Below, in pieces: positions 1 to 9,710 of a stretch of DNA of 64,000 bases. Source of the stretch: Caprella mutica. Taxonomy: Eukaryota > Arthropoda > Malacostraca > Amphipoda > Caprellidae. Position 1 is the first letter of the stretch, and each line of letters begins with the position of its first letter. The position numbers and the translations under genes are program-made. Below the pieces are notes generated by a model, which saw only the letters and a program-made list of their open reading frames with translations, did no database searches and was not told the origin of the DNA. The stretch lies in NCBI GenBank assembly GCA_947561585.1, contig CANNZV010000113.1, positions 239,999 through 303,998 on the forward strand. The letters run 5' to 3'.

Positions 1-180
1 ACTCATTGCTTTCATCTCTGTTGGGTTAATTAATACGTTATTCATTAAACCTATCTCTTTTATATTTAAAGTAGATAATTCAGAACCAGTATCAACCTCA
101 AAATTGACATTACTATCATGAACTAATAGTTTAATAATAGTAGGTTTATTCCTAACTGGAATTACAGCCGCATTTACCAT
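1..180 (-). CDS. Start of LTR-retrotransposon pol (retropepsin), partial
   Basis: The frame opens at an ATG overlapping the end of the upstream gag frame and runs off the left edge of the window. About 30 residues in there is an aspartic-protease active-site motif, D-T-G-S, preceded by a short hydrophobic and acidic stretch, as in retropepsins of Ty3/gypsy-like elements. It would process the Gag-Pol polyprotein. It lies in the -1 frame relative to gag and overlaps it by a few bases, so it is probably made by frameshifting at the TTTTTTA run at 180-186. No stop is seen in the visible part. The protease call rests on one motif plus position after gag. Confidence 0.65.
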   Translation of the reverse strand, partial: MVNAAVIPVRNKPTIIKLLVHDSNVNFEVDTGSELSTLNIKEIGLMNNVLINPTEMKAMS

Positions 181-1121
181 AAAAAATAGTTGTCATTTTC
201 TTCTGTGACAGACTGTACTGGTCTTTGTCTTCTAGCTGTGTGTGTGTGATGCCCGTGTACACTTTCTTCATCTGATCGGTGATTGGTTCCGGCACCAATG
301 CTTCTTTTCGCGGGTCCCCTTGGCTCCTCCCACTCGTCGGTTGAGGCGCACTCTTCATGAAGTGCATTTACATGCCTTGACCTGCACATCTTTGCTAAAT
401 GTCCAACTTTCTCGCATTTGTTACACTTGCTTTTTAAATAAGGACATTTATTAGCAAAGTGCTTTGAAGAGGTTCCGCATCTCACACATTTGTAATTGGC
501 AGGGGCTTTGTTTGATTTGCTGTTTTTGTTCTGGTATTTGTCCATCTGGTAGGTGACTCGTACTGAGTCAGGTCTGATGTCTGCTGCGTCATTTGCTAAC
601 TGCTCTAAATCTTTGGCTCTCTGAACACATTCGTTGAAATTTTTCTTGTCTTCACTTTCTTGAAGTAAAGTGCTAATTAATCTGCTGGAGCTTAGACCGC
701 TGACAAAAATGTTACGCAGTAACCGACCACGGCAACAGTCAGAATAATTGCAGTTGGAAGCTAAATTATTTAGGCACTGCGCATATGCTTCAATCGTCTC
801 ACCTTTCAGTTGTTTTCTATTTATAAATTTCACAGCCGCTCCTATTTCAGATTTCTTGATTGCGAATTGTGTAGTTAAATGCTCTTCAAGTGCTTCGTAG
901 GTAGCTGCCGTGAGCAAAGTAGGCTTTATTCTTCTCTGAATATCTGTAACTACAGATACGGGAAGCGCTTGAATAAGAAGAGCTGCCTTTTTTGAGTTTG
1001 TTGAAGCTTCATCATTGAGTATTTGAGAATTGTGCACTTTGAATCTTTGTAAAAATTCTTGAACTGTTTCAATGTTTACTTGAAACGCTGTGATGGTTTG
1101 TGATCCCATCTTCGTCGCCAC
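174..1121 (-). CDS. Gag-like polyprotein of an LTR retrotransposon
   Basis: An intact frame of 315 codons. The N-terminal two thirds is helical and capsid-like (a Q-F-L-Q-R-F region near residue 25, an L-K-G-E-T-I-E-A-Y-A region near residue 105), as in Ty3/gypsy Gag. The C-terminal part has two zinc knuckles: C-x2-C-x5-H-x4-C near residue 213 and C-x2-C-x4-H-x4-C near residue 233. It should package the element RNA into cytoplasmic particles. The start used (M-A-T-K-M-G) lies only about 6 bases downstream of the proposed LTR end, so the start codon falls in the presumed primer-binding region; the second Met is an alternative. The stop is followed by the protease frame. The frame is open throughout, which suggests a recent insertion. 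Confidence 0.8.
   Translation of the reverse strand: MATKMGSQTITAFQVNIETVQEFLQRFKVHNSQILNDEASTNSKKAALLIQALPVSVVTDIQRRIKPTLLTAATYEALEEHLTTQFAIKKSEIGAAVKFINRKQLKGETIEAYAQCLNNLASNCNYSDCCRGRLLRNIFVSGLSSSRLISTLLQESEDKKNFNECVQRAKDLEQLANDAADIRPDSVRVTYQMDKYQNKNSKSNKAPANYKCVRCGTSSKHFANKCPYLKSKCNKCEKVGHLAKMCRSRHVNALHEECASTDEWEEPRGPAKRSIGAGTNHRSDEESVHGHHTHTARRQRPVQSVTEENDNYFLW
180..186 (-). promoter_or_regulatory. Candidate -1 ribosomal frameshift heptamer T TTT TTA
   Basis: In the gag frame the codons TTT TTA are preceded by T, giving an X XXY YYZ slippery heptamer directly before the last gag codon and stop. A -1 slip places the ribosome exactly on the ATG of the protease frame. The same heptamer class is used by several retroviruses. 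A downstream stimulatory structure was not established. Confidence 0.55.
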
Positions 1122-1126
1122 TTTTA

Positions 1127-1272
1127 TGTATACTTTATAAGGTTGAATAAGGGAAGTGACACAACCACTCTAGTTAAGGTTCAGAACAAGACTGACTGTA
1201 TTTATAATTCCTTTGCGTTTAACAGAGACATGTACAATTGTACATACTAACAATAGTGTTACGTACATAACA
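1127..1272 (-). repeat. 5' LTR of the LTR retrotransposon
   Basis: Read on the minus strand, the LTR starts TGTTATGTAC exactly where the LINE ORF2 reading frame is lost (1273) and ends near GTATACA just before gag. It begins TGT and ends ACA, holds a TATAAATA box (1199-1206), and is followed by a TGGCGACG stretch that could be the primer-binding site. About 146 bp is short but acceptable for gypsy-like elements. The 3' LTR and the target-site duplication would lie left of the window, so the boundaries are inferred. Confidence 0.6.
1199..1206 (-). promoter_or_regulatory. TATA box of the LTR promoter
   Basis: TATAAATA on the minus strand inside the proposed 5' LTR, about 80 bases before gag. 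Followed 8-12 bases on by CAGTCTTG, which could serve as an initiator. Position fits a short LTR promoter. Confidence 0.45.
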
Positions 1273-2889
1273 GGTTTTCCAACCTTCAGGGATGTCTCCC
1301 TCCTCAATCAATCTCCTGTAACTTTCCTCCAATATTCCCAGTACCACATCACTTTCCTCCATCACCTTATACATCTCCGCCTTCATGCCGTCCAGTCCTC
1401 CTGCTTTCCCATTCTTCAGTTTCTTTATTGCCTTTCCAATGTCCTCCTTGCTTAAATCAATTGCTGCCACCTTTATTCTTCTGTATGGGTCTGCCACGAT
1501 CCTTGGTAATGTCCTCTGTCTATCTCTTTCCCCTTCCTCTCCCTCCATGATTCTTCTTCTTCTGAGCTCACCATTATAATTCCTCTTCGCCACCTCATTC
1601 CACATCTCTCCCATTCTATTTGGGTGTCTCCGGTAAACTCCTCCCCAGAACAAGCTCATTTCCCTCTTCATGTCTTCCTCTCCCAGCCGCTCTCCACTCT
1701 CCCCGAAGATTGCGAATTCCTTCCTATGCATCTCTTTTCCTCTCAACTTGTTAATATTCTCCCAGAGTCCTCCGCACATTCCATTTCTTCTGATCCCACT
1801 TACAATCTTGTCCTCATATATTTGCATCTGTTCTCTTATCAGACATGCTACCTTCATCTTCTGCTGCTTATACCTGTTCCATGCTTCCTGTTTGCCAATC
1901 TCCATCCTCCAATTCCTATGGACCTTGTTCAATCTCCTTCTTTCATTAATTCCTTTTCTTATTTCTTCATTTATCCAAGGTTGTTCCTTCCCTCCTTCTG
2001 CTCCTTCCTTTCGCCTATACTTCACTTGTAGCTTCTCCTTTGCTGCCTGCCTCATAACGTCATTAATAACTTCCAAATTTCCGTCCTGTCCATCACTCAA
2101 CTTCTCTCTTTCATGCCATCCATCACCCTGTCTAACCTTCACCTGTTTCTTAATTTTGAAGTAGGCCGTGATCATACAGTGGTCTGAGAAGTCTACCTCC
2201 TCTCTCTCCTCATCGATGATCATTCTGGTGAATCGTTGCTGTGCCTGATCATTTGCAACAACAAAGTCTATGACACTCCTCTGCTCACCTCGCTCCCAGG
2301 TGTATACACCCTCACATCTCTCATCCAGGTTCAATAGGCTCAACCCCTGCCTCTCCAAGAACTCACTGATAAGTTTTCCAGTTTCATTTTCCTCTTGATA
2401 CCCAATGTATCCCAGATGCCCATTGAAGTCTCCCACCAGAATCACCTCTCGTCCATCTGCTGTGCCCCGCTCCTCAATTTGTCCTATCTCTTCCAGGATT
2501 CTCTCATTGTATTGTCTCACTTCTGCGTCATTGCCAGTCCTCAGGTATACTATCACTATGGTCATATTCATGTCTCCAACTTTTCCCTCCATATGCAACA
2601 AATCTCTACTCCTCGTCTCTCTCTTCTCCATAAATAAATCTTCCTTCCTGTAGATGCACATCAGTCCTCCACCTCTCCTATCTTGCAGATCCCTCATACT
2701 GTGCTTTACTACCAACTCCTCTCCAATCCTCAGATCATCCACCTTCTTCTGAGTCTCTGTCAAGCACAATATCATATTCTCACCCACCATATCTATCAGC
2801 TCTACACTTTTCACCCTGCTAAGACCCTGCACATTTATTACTTTCAGACACTGTTCCTTCTCAAGCTTCTCTCCTCCCTTTGCTTTCAA
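1273..2889 (-). pseudogene. LINE ORF2: endonuclease plus start of reverse transcriptase, cut off by the LTR element
   Basis: About 540 codons. The N-terminal half is an APE-type endonuclease: a T-E-T-Q motif near residue 45, V-G-D-F-N-G-H near residue 155, then a C-terminal S-D-H-C-M-I near residue 245, all expected catalytic signatures. A basic, helical linker follows, then the first RT block with the N-G-K-A-G-G-L-D-G-M motif near residue 495 and E-G-W-K near residue 535. Homology stops there at the LTR boundary, so the catalytic RT core is missing from the window and probably lies beyond the left edge. No ATG opens the frame next to ORF1; the first in-frame Met lies inside the endonuclease, which suggests expression by -1 frameshifting from ORF1. 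Confidence 0.75.
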
Positions 2890-2895
2890 AAATTT
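2889..2895 (-). promoter_or_regulatory. Candidate -1 frameshift heptamer A AAT TTT at the LINE ORF1/ORF2 junction
   Basis: In the ORF1 frame the last two sense codons AAT TTT are preceded by A and followed directly by TGA. The pattern fits X XXY YYZ. A -1 slip leads straight into the ORF2 frame, which otherwise has no nearby ATG. Inference from sequence only. Confidence 0.45.
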
Positions 2896-4089
2896 CTTTT
2901 CTTTGGCTTAGCTCCACCTCCGGCTGCTTCAAACCTCTCTCCCTCATCTCGGCCATCCTGCCCTCCCTGTGCTACTATCTCTTCTGCTATTTCTCGTTCT
3001 CCTTTATCTTCCTCATTAACCACCACTTCATCATTATTGTTTTCCTCCACTCTAATCACCCTTCCTCTTCTTATGATGAACCTTGCTCCACCTTTGCTTC
3101 TCTTTTCCCTTAATTCCATCTTCAGTTTCTTGTCTTTTTCTCTTTCCTGCATAGTCATATCTCTTGATATGAACACCCTCTCAAAATTCTTTGAGTGTCT
3201 CAGCTTACTTGCGTTCTTGAGAATGTCTCTTTTCTCCTCCTCATTACCCATTTTTACCAGCATGGGTCTTCTCTTATTCTCTGTCTTCATCCCTAATCTT
3301 ATTACTTTTTCTATCTTGAGATCTTTCATTCCCAATTCCTCTACAAATATTCTCCCGCAATTGTCCTCATCCTCTCTGTATCTCTCCTCTGCTTCACTGT
3401 TGGTTGATTCTATCACATTGAATAGCATTATATTCTTCTTCCTTCTCTCTCTTTCAATTTCTTCCAGCTTCATACCAATCTCCTCCATCTTTCTTCCCTC
3501 CATTCCTGCATCCTTTTTTACTTGTTCTACACCTTTATTCACTATCTCCTGCTTCATACCCTCCAATTCCTGTCTGATCACCACGCCTCTTTTCTCTCCG
3601 TCAAAGTCTTTCATCTCTTTCTTCACGTCTTCCATTTCTTGTTTCATATTTTCAAACTTTCCCATCCATATTTTCTTCATTTCATCCAAAGCCAAACTCA
3701 TCTGATTTTCAATCTCAGTGCTCATTTTCTTCATTTCTTCTTCCATTTTTCCCCTACAGTCTCCCTCCAGTTTTCTAACCCTAGCCTCTATTCCTTCCAC
3801 TCTTTTCTTCAGCATCTCATTCTCCTTTTTCAAACTCCTGTTCTCTTCCTCACATTCTTCCATTCTCTTCTTGATCTTCCCATTTTCCTCTGTTAGCTTG
3901 TCCACTTTACCACTGCATCTGTCACAGTACCATTTACCCAGCTAACCATATCCTCTCTGTCCCGCGTGGGACAGAGGGGGACAGGGGATTTCAGACGTCT
4001 GCAGACGTCTGAAATCCCACTCACGTCCCACGTCTTACACAAGCGGGATGTCCCTCGTCTGTCCCACGTCTTAAATCCCACTCACATCC

Positions 4090-4555
4090 CACGTCTTTCC
4101 CACGTGGGATGTCCCTCTCTGTCCCACGCAGGATGTCCCTCTCTGTCCCACGCGGGATGTCCCTCTCTGTCCCACGTCTGTCCCACGTGGGATATCCCTC
4201 TCTGTCCCACGTGGGATGTCCCTCTCTGTCCCACGCGGGATATCCCTCTCTGTCCCACGTGGGATGTCCCTCTCTGTCCCACGCGGGATGTCCCTCTCTG
4301 TCCCACGCGGGATGTCCCTCTCTGTCCCACGTCTGTCCCACGCGGGATGTCCCTCTCTGTCCCTCGTCTGTTTTACGCGGGAAAAAGTACGCGGGATGTC
4401 CCTCTCTGTCCCACGTCTGTCCCACGCGGGATGTCCCTCTCTGTCCCACGTGGGATGTCCCTCTCTGTCCCACGCGGGATATCCCTCTCTGTCCCACGTC
4501 TGTCCCACGCGGGATGTCCCTCTCTGTCCCTCGTCTGTTTTACGCGGGAAAAAGT
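4090..4555. repeat. Minisatellite of about 24 bp (GGGATGTCCCTCTCTGTCCC type)
   Basis: About 18 head-to-tail copies alternating CACGCGGGAT, CACGTGGGAT and CACGCGGGATAT variants. Units are rich in short palindromes (GGGATGTCCC, CCACGTGG). It stays open in several frames only because of its composition. It lies inside the TIR element 3937-6352. Confidence 0.85.
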
Positions 4556-4599
4556 TATACCAAAAAGGTATATCTATCTCAAGCTTTATTTACGTATCA

Positions 4600-5260
4600 T
4601 AACTAGGTAGGTATTCATAAACAGATGTAGGTATCTACTATCTAGGTAGGCATGATGAATAATACTAGGTAGTAGGTAAGTAGGTACGGATTGATGAACA
4701 CTACCTAGTAGGTATACTAGGTAGGTAGGTATTGGTACTGGTAGGTATCTAGGTAGGTATTGTCAAACAGTTATAGGTAACTAGATAAGCATTGATAAAC
4801 ACTAGTAGATAACTAGGTAGGCATTGACAAACAGTTGTAGGTAACTAGGTAGGTATTGATGAATGCTAGTATTTAACTAGGACCTATATTGGTTTTTATA
4901 TACAGTTGTAGGCCACTAGGTAGGCAATGTTAAACACAAGAAGGTAACTAATTAGGTATTGATAAGCAGATGTAGGCAACTAGGTAGGCATTGATAAACA
5001 CCAGTAGGTAATTAGGTAGGTATTGACAAACAGTAATGTAGGTAACTAAGTAGGTACTGATAAATACTACGTAATAGGCAAGTAGTGATAACCACCAGTA
5101 GGTACAGATTGGTGGTTATCACTTGTAGGTTACTAGGTAGTTATAAATAAACTCTAGTAAGTAACTAGATAGGTATAAGGTAGTGATATCACCAGAAGGT
5201 AACTATAGGTAATATTAATTAACAGTTAAAGGTAATTAGGTAGTTAATAACATTAATTAA
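4600..5260. repeat. Degenerate TAGGTAGG/TTGATAAACA repeat tract
   Basis: Diverged repeats of roughly 35-40 bases built from GTAACTAGGTAGG and ATTGATAAACACTAG. Much more diverged than the flanking arrays, so older. No coding potential. Confidence 0.65.
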
Positions 5261-5430
5261 CATTATCATTACAAATATTAATAAATAACTTTATACACAT
5301 TCTTATCATTTACATTAAAAAATAAAAGATACCAAAATGTAGAATATTAAATTATATTTATTAAAATAATTTTAAGAAGCACGCAAGTAATCAAGTTGGA
5401 TAAAGATCATTTTAATACTACTTCTACCAT

Positions 5431-5510
5431 GTCCAGGATGGCTGAGAGGTAGCGACGCTGGCTTCAATAGTACAACACACTAGAGTCCTGAGTTCGATTC
5501 CCGAGATGAC
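5431..5510 (+). repeat. tRNA-Leu-like segment (tRNA pseudogene or SINE head)
   Basis: Begins GTCCAGGATGGCTGAGAGGT, which fits a pol III A box and the 5' half of a tRNA-Leu, and later has GAGTTCGATTCCC, a B box, ending GATGACCA. A CAA triplet lies where a Leu anticodon would be. The acceptor and T stems pair poorly, so a functional tRNA is unlikely. No SINE tail was recognised after it. Confidence 0.55.
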
Positions 5511-5714
5511 CACTACAATTCTTTCTCCATTTCTTCCCATTTAATTTGTATATAACAATATGTAATATTAAAATAAATGATATAGAGCCAAATGTACAAA
5601 TACACTATATGCAATATGGTTAGAAATTGCAATAATAATTAGTATGATCTTTTTTTATTTCTTATACATATTTATATACCCCAATTAACCGAAGTAGTTT
5701 GAGCCAAAAGAGAG

Positions 5715-6000
5715 ATATGTCCCCCTTGCAGAGGGGGACATCCACACTCTGTCCCACGTCTTGCAGAGGGGGACATCCGCACTCTGTCCCACGTCTTGCA
5801 AAGGGGGACATCCGCACTCTGTCCCACGTCTTGCAGAGGGGGACATCCGCACTCTGTCCCACGTCTTGCAGAGGGGGACATCCGCACTCTGTCCCACGTC
5901 TTACAGAGGGGGACATCCACACTCTGTCCCACGTCTTGCAGAGAGGGATATTCCAACTCTGTCCCACGTCTTGAATACTCACTCTGTCCCACGTCTTATT
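5715..6000. repeat. Minisatellite of about 35 bp (GGGGGACATCCGCACTCTGT type)
   Basis: About eight direct copies, each ending CCCACGTCTTGCAGAGG, followed by partial copies up to about 6330. It shares the words TGTCCCACGT and GACATCC with the array at 4090-4555, suggesting a common origin. Confidence 0.8.
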
Positions 6001-6564
6001 TCCCTCTTCCCTCTATAGCGAGGGACATCCACACTCTGTCCCACGTGGGTCCCACGTCTTGAATCCCTCTATAGCGAGGGACATCCACACTCTGTCCCAC
6101 GTGGGTCCCACGTCTTGAAAACGGAGTGGGGTAAGACGTGGGACAGGTGGATGTCCCCCTCTGTCAGAGGGGGACAAGACGTGGGATCAGACGTCTTGCA
6201 GAGGGGGACCCCTGTGCAAATGAAGAGGGTTAGACGTTTGCAAGACGTCTGATGTCCCCCGCCCCACGTCTTGCCCCACGTCTTAAATCCCTCTATAGCG
6301 AGGGGTATCAGACGTCTTAAGACGTGGGACAAACAGCTTTTGGTTAGCTGGGTTAACCTTCTCGTCCATTTTACTCAGCATTTCATATTCTTTCTTAGTA
6401 AGCTTCCCGCATTCTGCATGGAACCATCTTTTGCAGAGGTCACATACCATACCATCTTCTCCACTGTTGACTCTCTTTCTACATTCTTCACATACCTCCA
6501 CGTTCTCCCACACCTTCGGCATCTCCTCACTTTCATCACGTCCCCTCCTTCCCCGTGCCACATT

Positions 6565-7561
6565 CAGAGATGGGCGGGATTGTATTTCCCAATTACCAAG
6601 TAAAAGTACTAAGTACCAAGTAAGTACTTCAAGTACTACTTGAAGTACTTTCTAAAAAGTACTTTGAATAACTACTTAGAAGTACTTTTTACAGGTACTT
6701 GTTACTTCCCAAGTAAAAAGTACATTGTAAAGTACATTTTTTCCTTTATAATAGAATGACAGTCAATCTTACGACGATATCGCTACAGTTGCTAGATGTT
6801 GTCAACTGGATTCAAGAGATTCTAATAGATTAGTTCTATAATCTCTGTAAAAATTGAATCTTTTCCCATCTAGAAATGTATTTACAGCACCGTACAAACT
6901 TTAATAAACACTGTTGGATTTTTAGTGTTGTCAAACAATGAAACCTAGAGTTTGAAGAGCCAGAAGAGGTCCAACATGTTGGAAAATTGTTTGTCAAACA
7001 GTAGAATCGAAACTAAGACATTTTATAATTTTATGTGAAGATGATATTTTATATATTCTGAATTACAATCATGTACTTGAGCTATATTGACCAATTGAAG
7101 TGCTTTGCCTGTAATTATTTTATGATACCTAGATATCGCAACCAATATTTGCCAAACGCGTAGATTGAAAAAAGTCACTGTGATGATGTACTATCAGAAA
7201 AAAGAATCACTATGATGATGTACTATCAGAGAAAAGAGTCACTGTGATGGTGTACTATCAGAGAAAAGAGTCACTGTGATGATGTACTATCAGAGAAAAG
7301 AGTCACTGTGATGATGTACTATCAGAGAAAAGAGTCACTGTAATGATGTACTATCAGAGAAAAGGGTTACTATGATGATGTACTATCTGAGTTAACAGTA
7401 TAAATTATTATTTTTTAAATTTTATAGTAAATGTACTTGGTACTTGTACTTTGAAAGTACTTTTTAATTTGAGTACTTGGGCAACTACTTCAAGTACATT
7501 GATTTACGAGTACTTGTACTTAGTACTTAATTACTTTCAATGTACTTTTCGCCCATCTCTG
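6565..7561. mobile_element. hAT-like MITE with 8-bp duplication GCCACATT
   Basis: Ends CAGAGATGGGCG...CGCCCATCTCTG are perfect inverted repeats typical of hAT elements, and GCCACATT is duplicated at 6557-6564 and 7562-7569. Both ends are rich in AAGTACTT-type words (a long imperfect inverted repeat). No transposase. An internal 32-bp repeat lies at about 7170-7390. The insertion splits LINE ORF1 near its N-terminus. Confidence 0.85.
7170..7390. repeat. 32-bp minisatellite inside the hAT-like MITE
   Basis: About seven copies of a unit containing AGTCACTGTGATGATGTACT, with single-base variants. Confidence 0.8.
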
Positions 7562-7776
7562 GCCACATTCCATCCTTCAGCTCCTTTTTCTTGATCCTTT
7601 TTCTTATCTTTCTTTGTGGGCGTCCGTGCCAGGGAACTCATCCTGGTCCCCTGAATTTCACTTCCCACAACCTTGCCAGCTTTTCTATTGTACCACTATC
7701 TTCTTTTCACACCATTCACTTAAATCTATTAATCACTAAATAGTTAGCTAATGTTCATTAATTTTTATATTGTTTT

Positions 7777-8490
7777 AAAGGTCCTCTCCAGGCTCCGGGG
7801 AAAAAATGAGTTTGTAACATAATATTATAGAACTAAGGTCTACGATCATTAATCTGCAAACCGTATACAATTCGGTTCAGTATATATTTTATAATTTGTT
7901 TTTAAAGGTCCCCTCCAAGCAAATTTTTTTATTGCTTAATTCAACGAGGCTAATGTTTCTTATCATTTTACTGCAAACCCCATAAAATTTGATAGCATAT
8001 TTTTAATTTTATATGCTTTCAAAGATTTTTGTAATCCAAACTCTACAAAACCTACTTTACTTCCGACTTTCTAATTTTCAGTCTTAAGAAAAAGAATGTA
8101 CACCATTTGTTTTGATTGTCAACTAGGTATTTGGTATAATAAATCTATTTATTATTCGTTTAAAGGTTTAAATTTGGATAAACTTATTATAGAAACGTTT
8201 ACATACTTTTAGAAACAATTAATATCTTAAAGAAGGCCAAAAACGCATTTTTCGTTTAAAAATCTAAATTTGAAATCAAAACAAAGAGTGTACAATCTTC
8301 TTTCTCAGCGTCAGGTTGGAGATTCGCTCAATTGCTGCTCACAGAGTATTTAAAAACTTTAAAAGCAAATAATAAAATATATACTGAACCGAATTGTATG
8401 CGGTTTGCGGAATAATGATCGTAGACCTTAGTTCTTTAATATTATGTAATAAACTCATTTTTTTCCCGGAGCCTGGAGAGGACCTTTAAA
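7777..8490. mobile_element. piggyBac-like MITE arm pair A (TTAA-AGGTCCTCTCC)
   Basis: TTAA-AGGTCCTCTCCAGG at 7777 and its inverse at 8490; about 125 bases of each arm match in inverted orientation. TTAA flanks suggest piggyBac-type insertion. It interleaves with the next element rather than nesting in it. No transposase. Confidence 0.55.
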
Positions 8491-8966
8491 GTTTTTTAAT
8501 ACTCTGTGAGCAACAATTGAGCGAATCACTAATCTGATGCTCAAGAAGAAGATTGTACACTCTTTGTTTTGATTACAAATTTGAATTATATAAACAAACC
8601 ATGCGTTTTCGGTCTTTATTTAAATTATACTAGATATTAATTGTTTTCTAAAGTATATAAACGTTTCTATTATAAGTTCATTCAATTTTATACCTTTACG
8701 TGAATATTAAATGGATTTATTAAACCTAATACCTAGTTGACAATCAAAACAAATGGTGTACATTCTTTTTCTTCAGGCTGAAAATTTCTTATATTAGTAA
8801 GTCGGAAGTAAAATAGGTTTTGTAGAGTTTCGATTTTAAAAATCTTTAAAAGCATATAAAATTAAAAATACGCTACCAAATTCGATGCGGTTTGCAGCAA
8901 AATGATAAGGAACATTAGCCTCGTTAAATAAAGCAATAAAAATATTTGCTTGGAGGGGACCTTTAA
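7904..8966. mobile_element. piggyBac-like long palindrome B (TTAA-AGGTCCCCTCC)
   Basis: Left arm about 7904-8360 matches right arm about 8488-8966 in inverted orientation over some 450 bases (for example CAAACAAATGG-type words and CTCAATTG...CAATTGAG). Ends AGGTCCCCTCCAAGCAA are flanked by TTAA. Its loop consists of arm A' of the preceding element. Confidence 0.6.
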
Positions 8967-9709
8967 CTGTCTTAACTATTTACTATGCAACTATTGGTCA
9001 TAAAATTCATTGTCAGGTCGAGGTTTTCCACCTTTCTCCTGATGATGAATAGAAATCTTTCTATTCGAAAGCTTGAAACCTGAAAAAACCTTCAACGTTG
9101 AGTTTAAATAACCTCATAATAATATGTATTTCCCGTTGAGTTTGAATCTTTTCCATCAAATCACTTATCTTTGACTGTACGTACTAAAATAGCGTTGACT
9201 CTAGTGTTTCTTTTGCGTCAAATATTCACCATGTGTTCCTAATAAAGATATTATTTGGTAACAAAGGTTTTCAAAGCCGTCTGCTACTGAAATTGTAGAA
9301 AAAAAATTGAACAACGTGAACACTGAACAACAGTGTATAGAAGTTTTCAGGTCAAACGGTTCACCTTTCGGAGAACTACTGATCTTTAGGTGGCAATATC
9401 CCCCTTTGATCAAGAAGAAAGTGAACAGCAGTGAATAGTTAACTTGGTTTAGTTGGTTATATAAAGGACTTGTGAGTTGTGACTGCCTCTAATTTTCTAA
9501 AGGTGTGCACGTGAACTCGTGAAGCTGTTATCTCTGATCTGGTAACTTGGTAAGGTTACCTGTTTTCTATTTTTTTAAACATTGAATGTTTATAATTGAT
9601 TACTATACCTAGGTATAACAGTATAGGTTATATCCTTTTTCAGATTTGATAGTTAGATAGACTATAATCTATACGAATTAGATAGGATACCCGATTCCGT
9701 AACCAGTAA
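8967..9709. other. No gene seen
   Basis: AT-rich unique-looking DNA with short frames only (longest about 70 codons, no recognisable motif). Confidence 0.6.
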
Positions 9710-9710
9710 C

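Larger units (their letters stand above)
3937..6352. mobile_element. TIR DNA element with minisatellite cores, TTA target duplication
   Basis: Inverted ends CCCAGCTAACCA...TGGTTAGCTGGG, each flanked by TTA, interrupt the LINE ORF1; precise excision leaving one TTA restores its frame. Similarity between the ends continues imperfectly to TGTCCC about 25 bases in. A 3-bp TTA/TAA duplication is typical of PIF/Harbinger elements. No transposase is seen, so the element is non-autonomous. Inside are a 24-bp-type array (4090-4555), a TAGGTAGG-rich tract, a tRNA-derived segment and a roughly 35-bp-type array (5715-6000). Confidence 0.7.
2886..7641 (-). pseudogene. LINE ORF1 (PHD finger, coiled coil, RNA-binding C-terminus) in three pieces
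   Basis: One frame split by two insertions. Piece 1 starts at ATG 7641 and runs to 7562; piece 2 is 6556-6353; piece 3 is 3936 to the stop at 2886. Removing the hAT-like MITE with one 8-bp duplication and the TIR element with one TTA duplication gives a continuous frame with no shift. Pieces 1-2 carry a lysine-rich N-terminus and C-x2-C...C-x2-C...H-x2-C of a PHD finger; its last C-x2-C pair sits at the start of piece 3. A heptad-rich coiled coil of about 150 residues and an L1-ORF1p-like nucleic-acid-binding region follow. Such ORF1 proteins bind LINE RNA. Exact reassembly shows both insertions came after the LINE and that the copy has decayed little. Confidence 0.75.

Noticed and set aside
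1385..3945. Plus-strand frames up to 340 codons
   Set aside because: Antisense shadows of the LINE ORF1 and ORF2, Ser/Phe/Leu-rich with no motifs.
3966..4610. Frames of 80-214 codons on both strands
   Set aside because: Products of the 24-bp array; no motif, open in several frames at once.
5431..5510. Functional tRNA-Leu gene
   Set aside because: Acceptor and T stems do not pair well; kept only as a tRNA-derived repeat.
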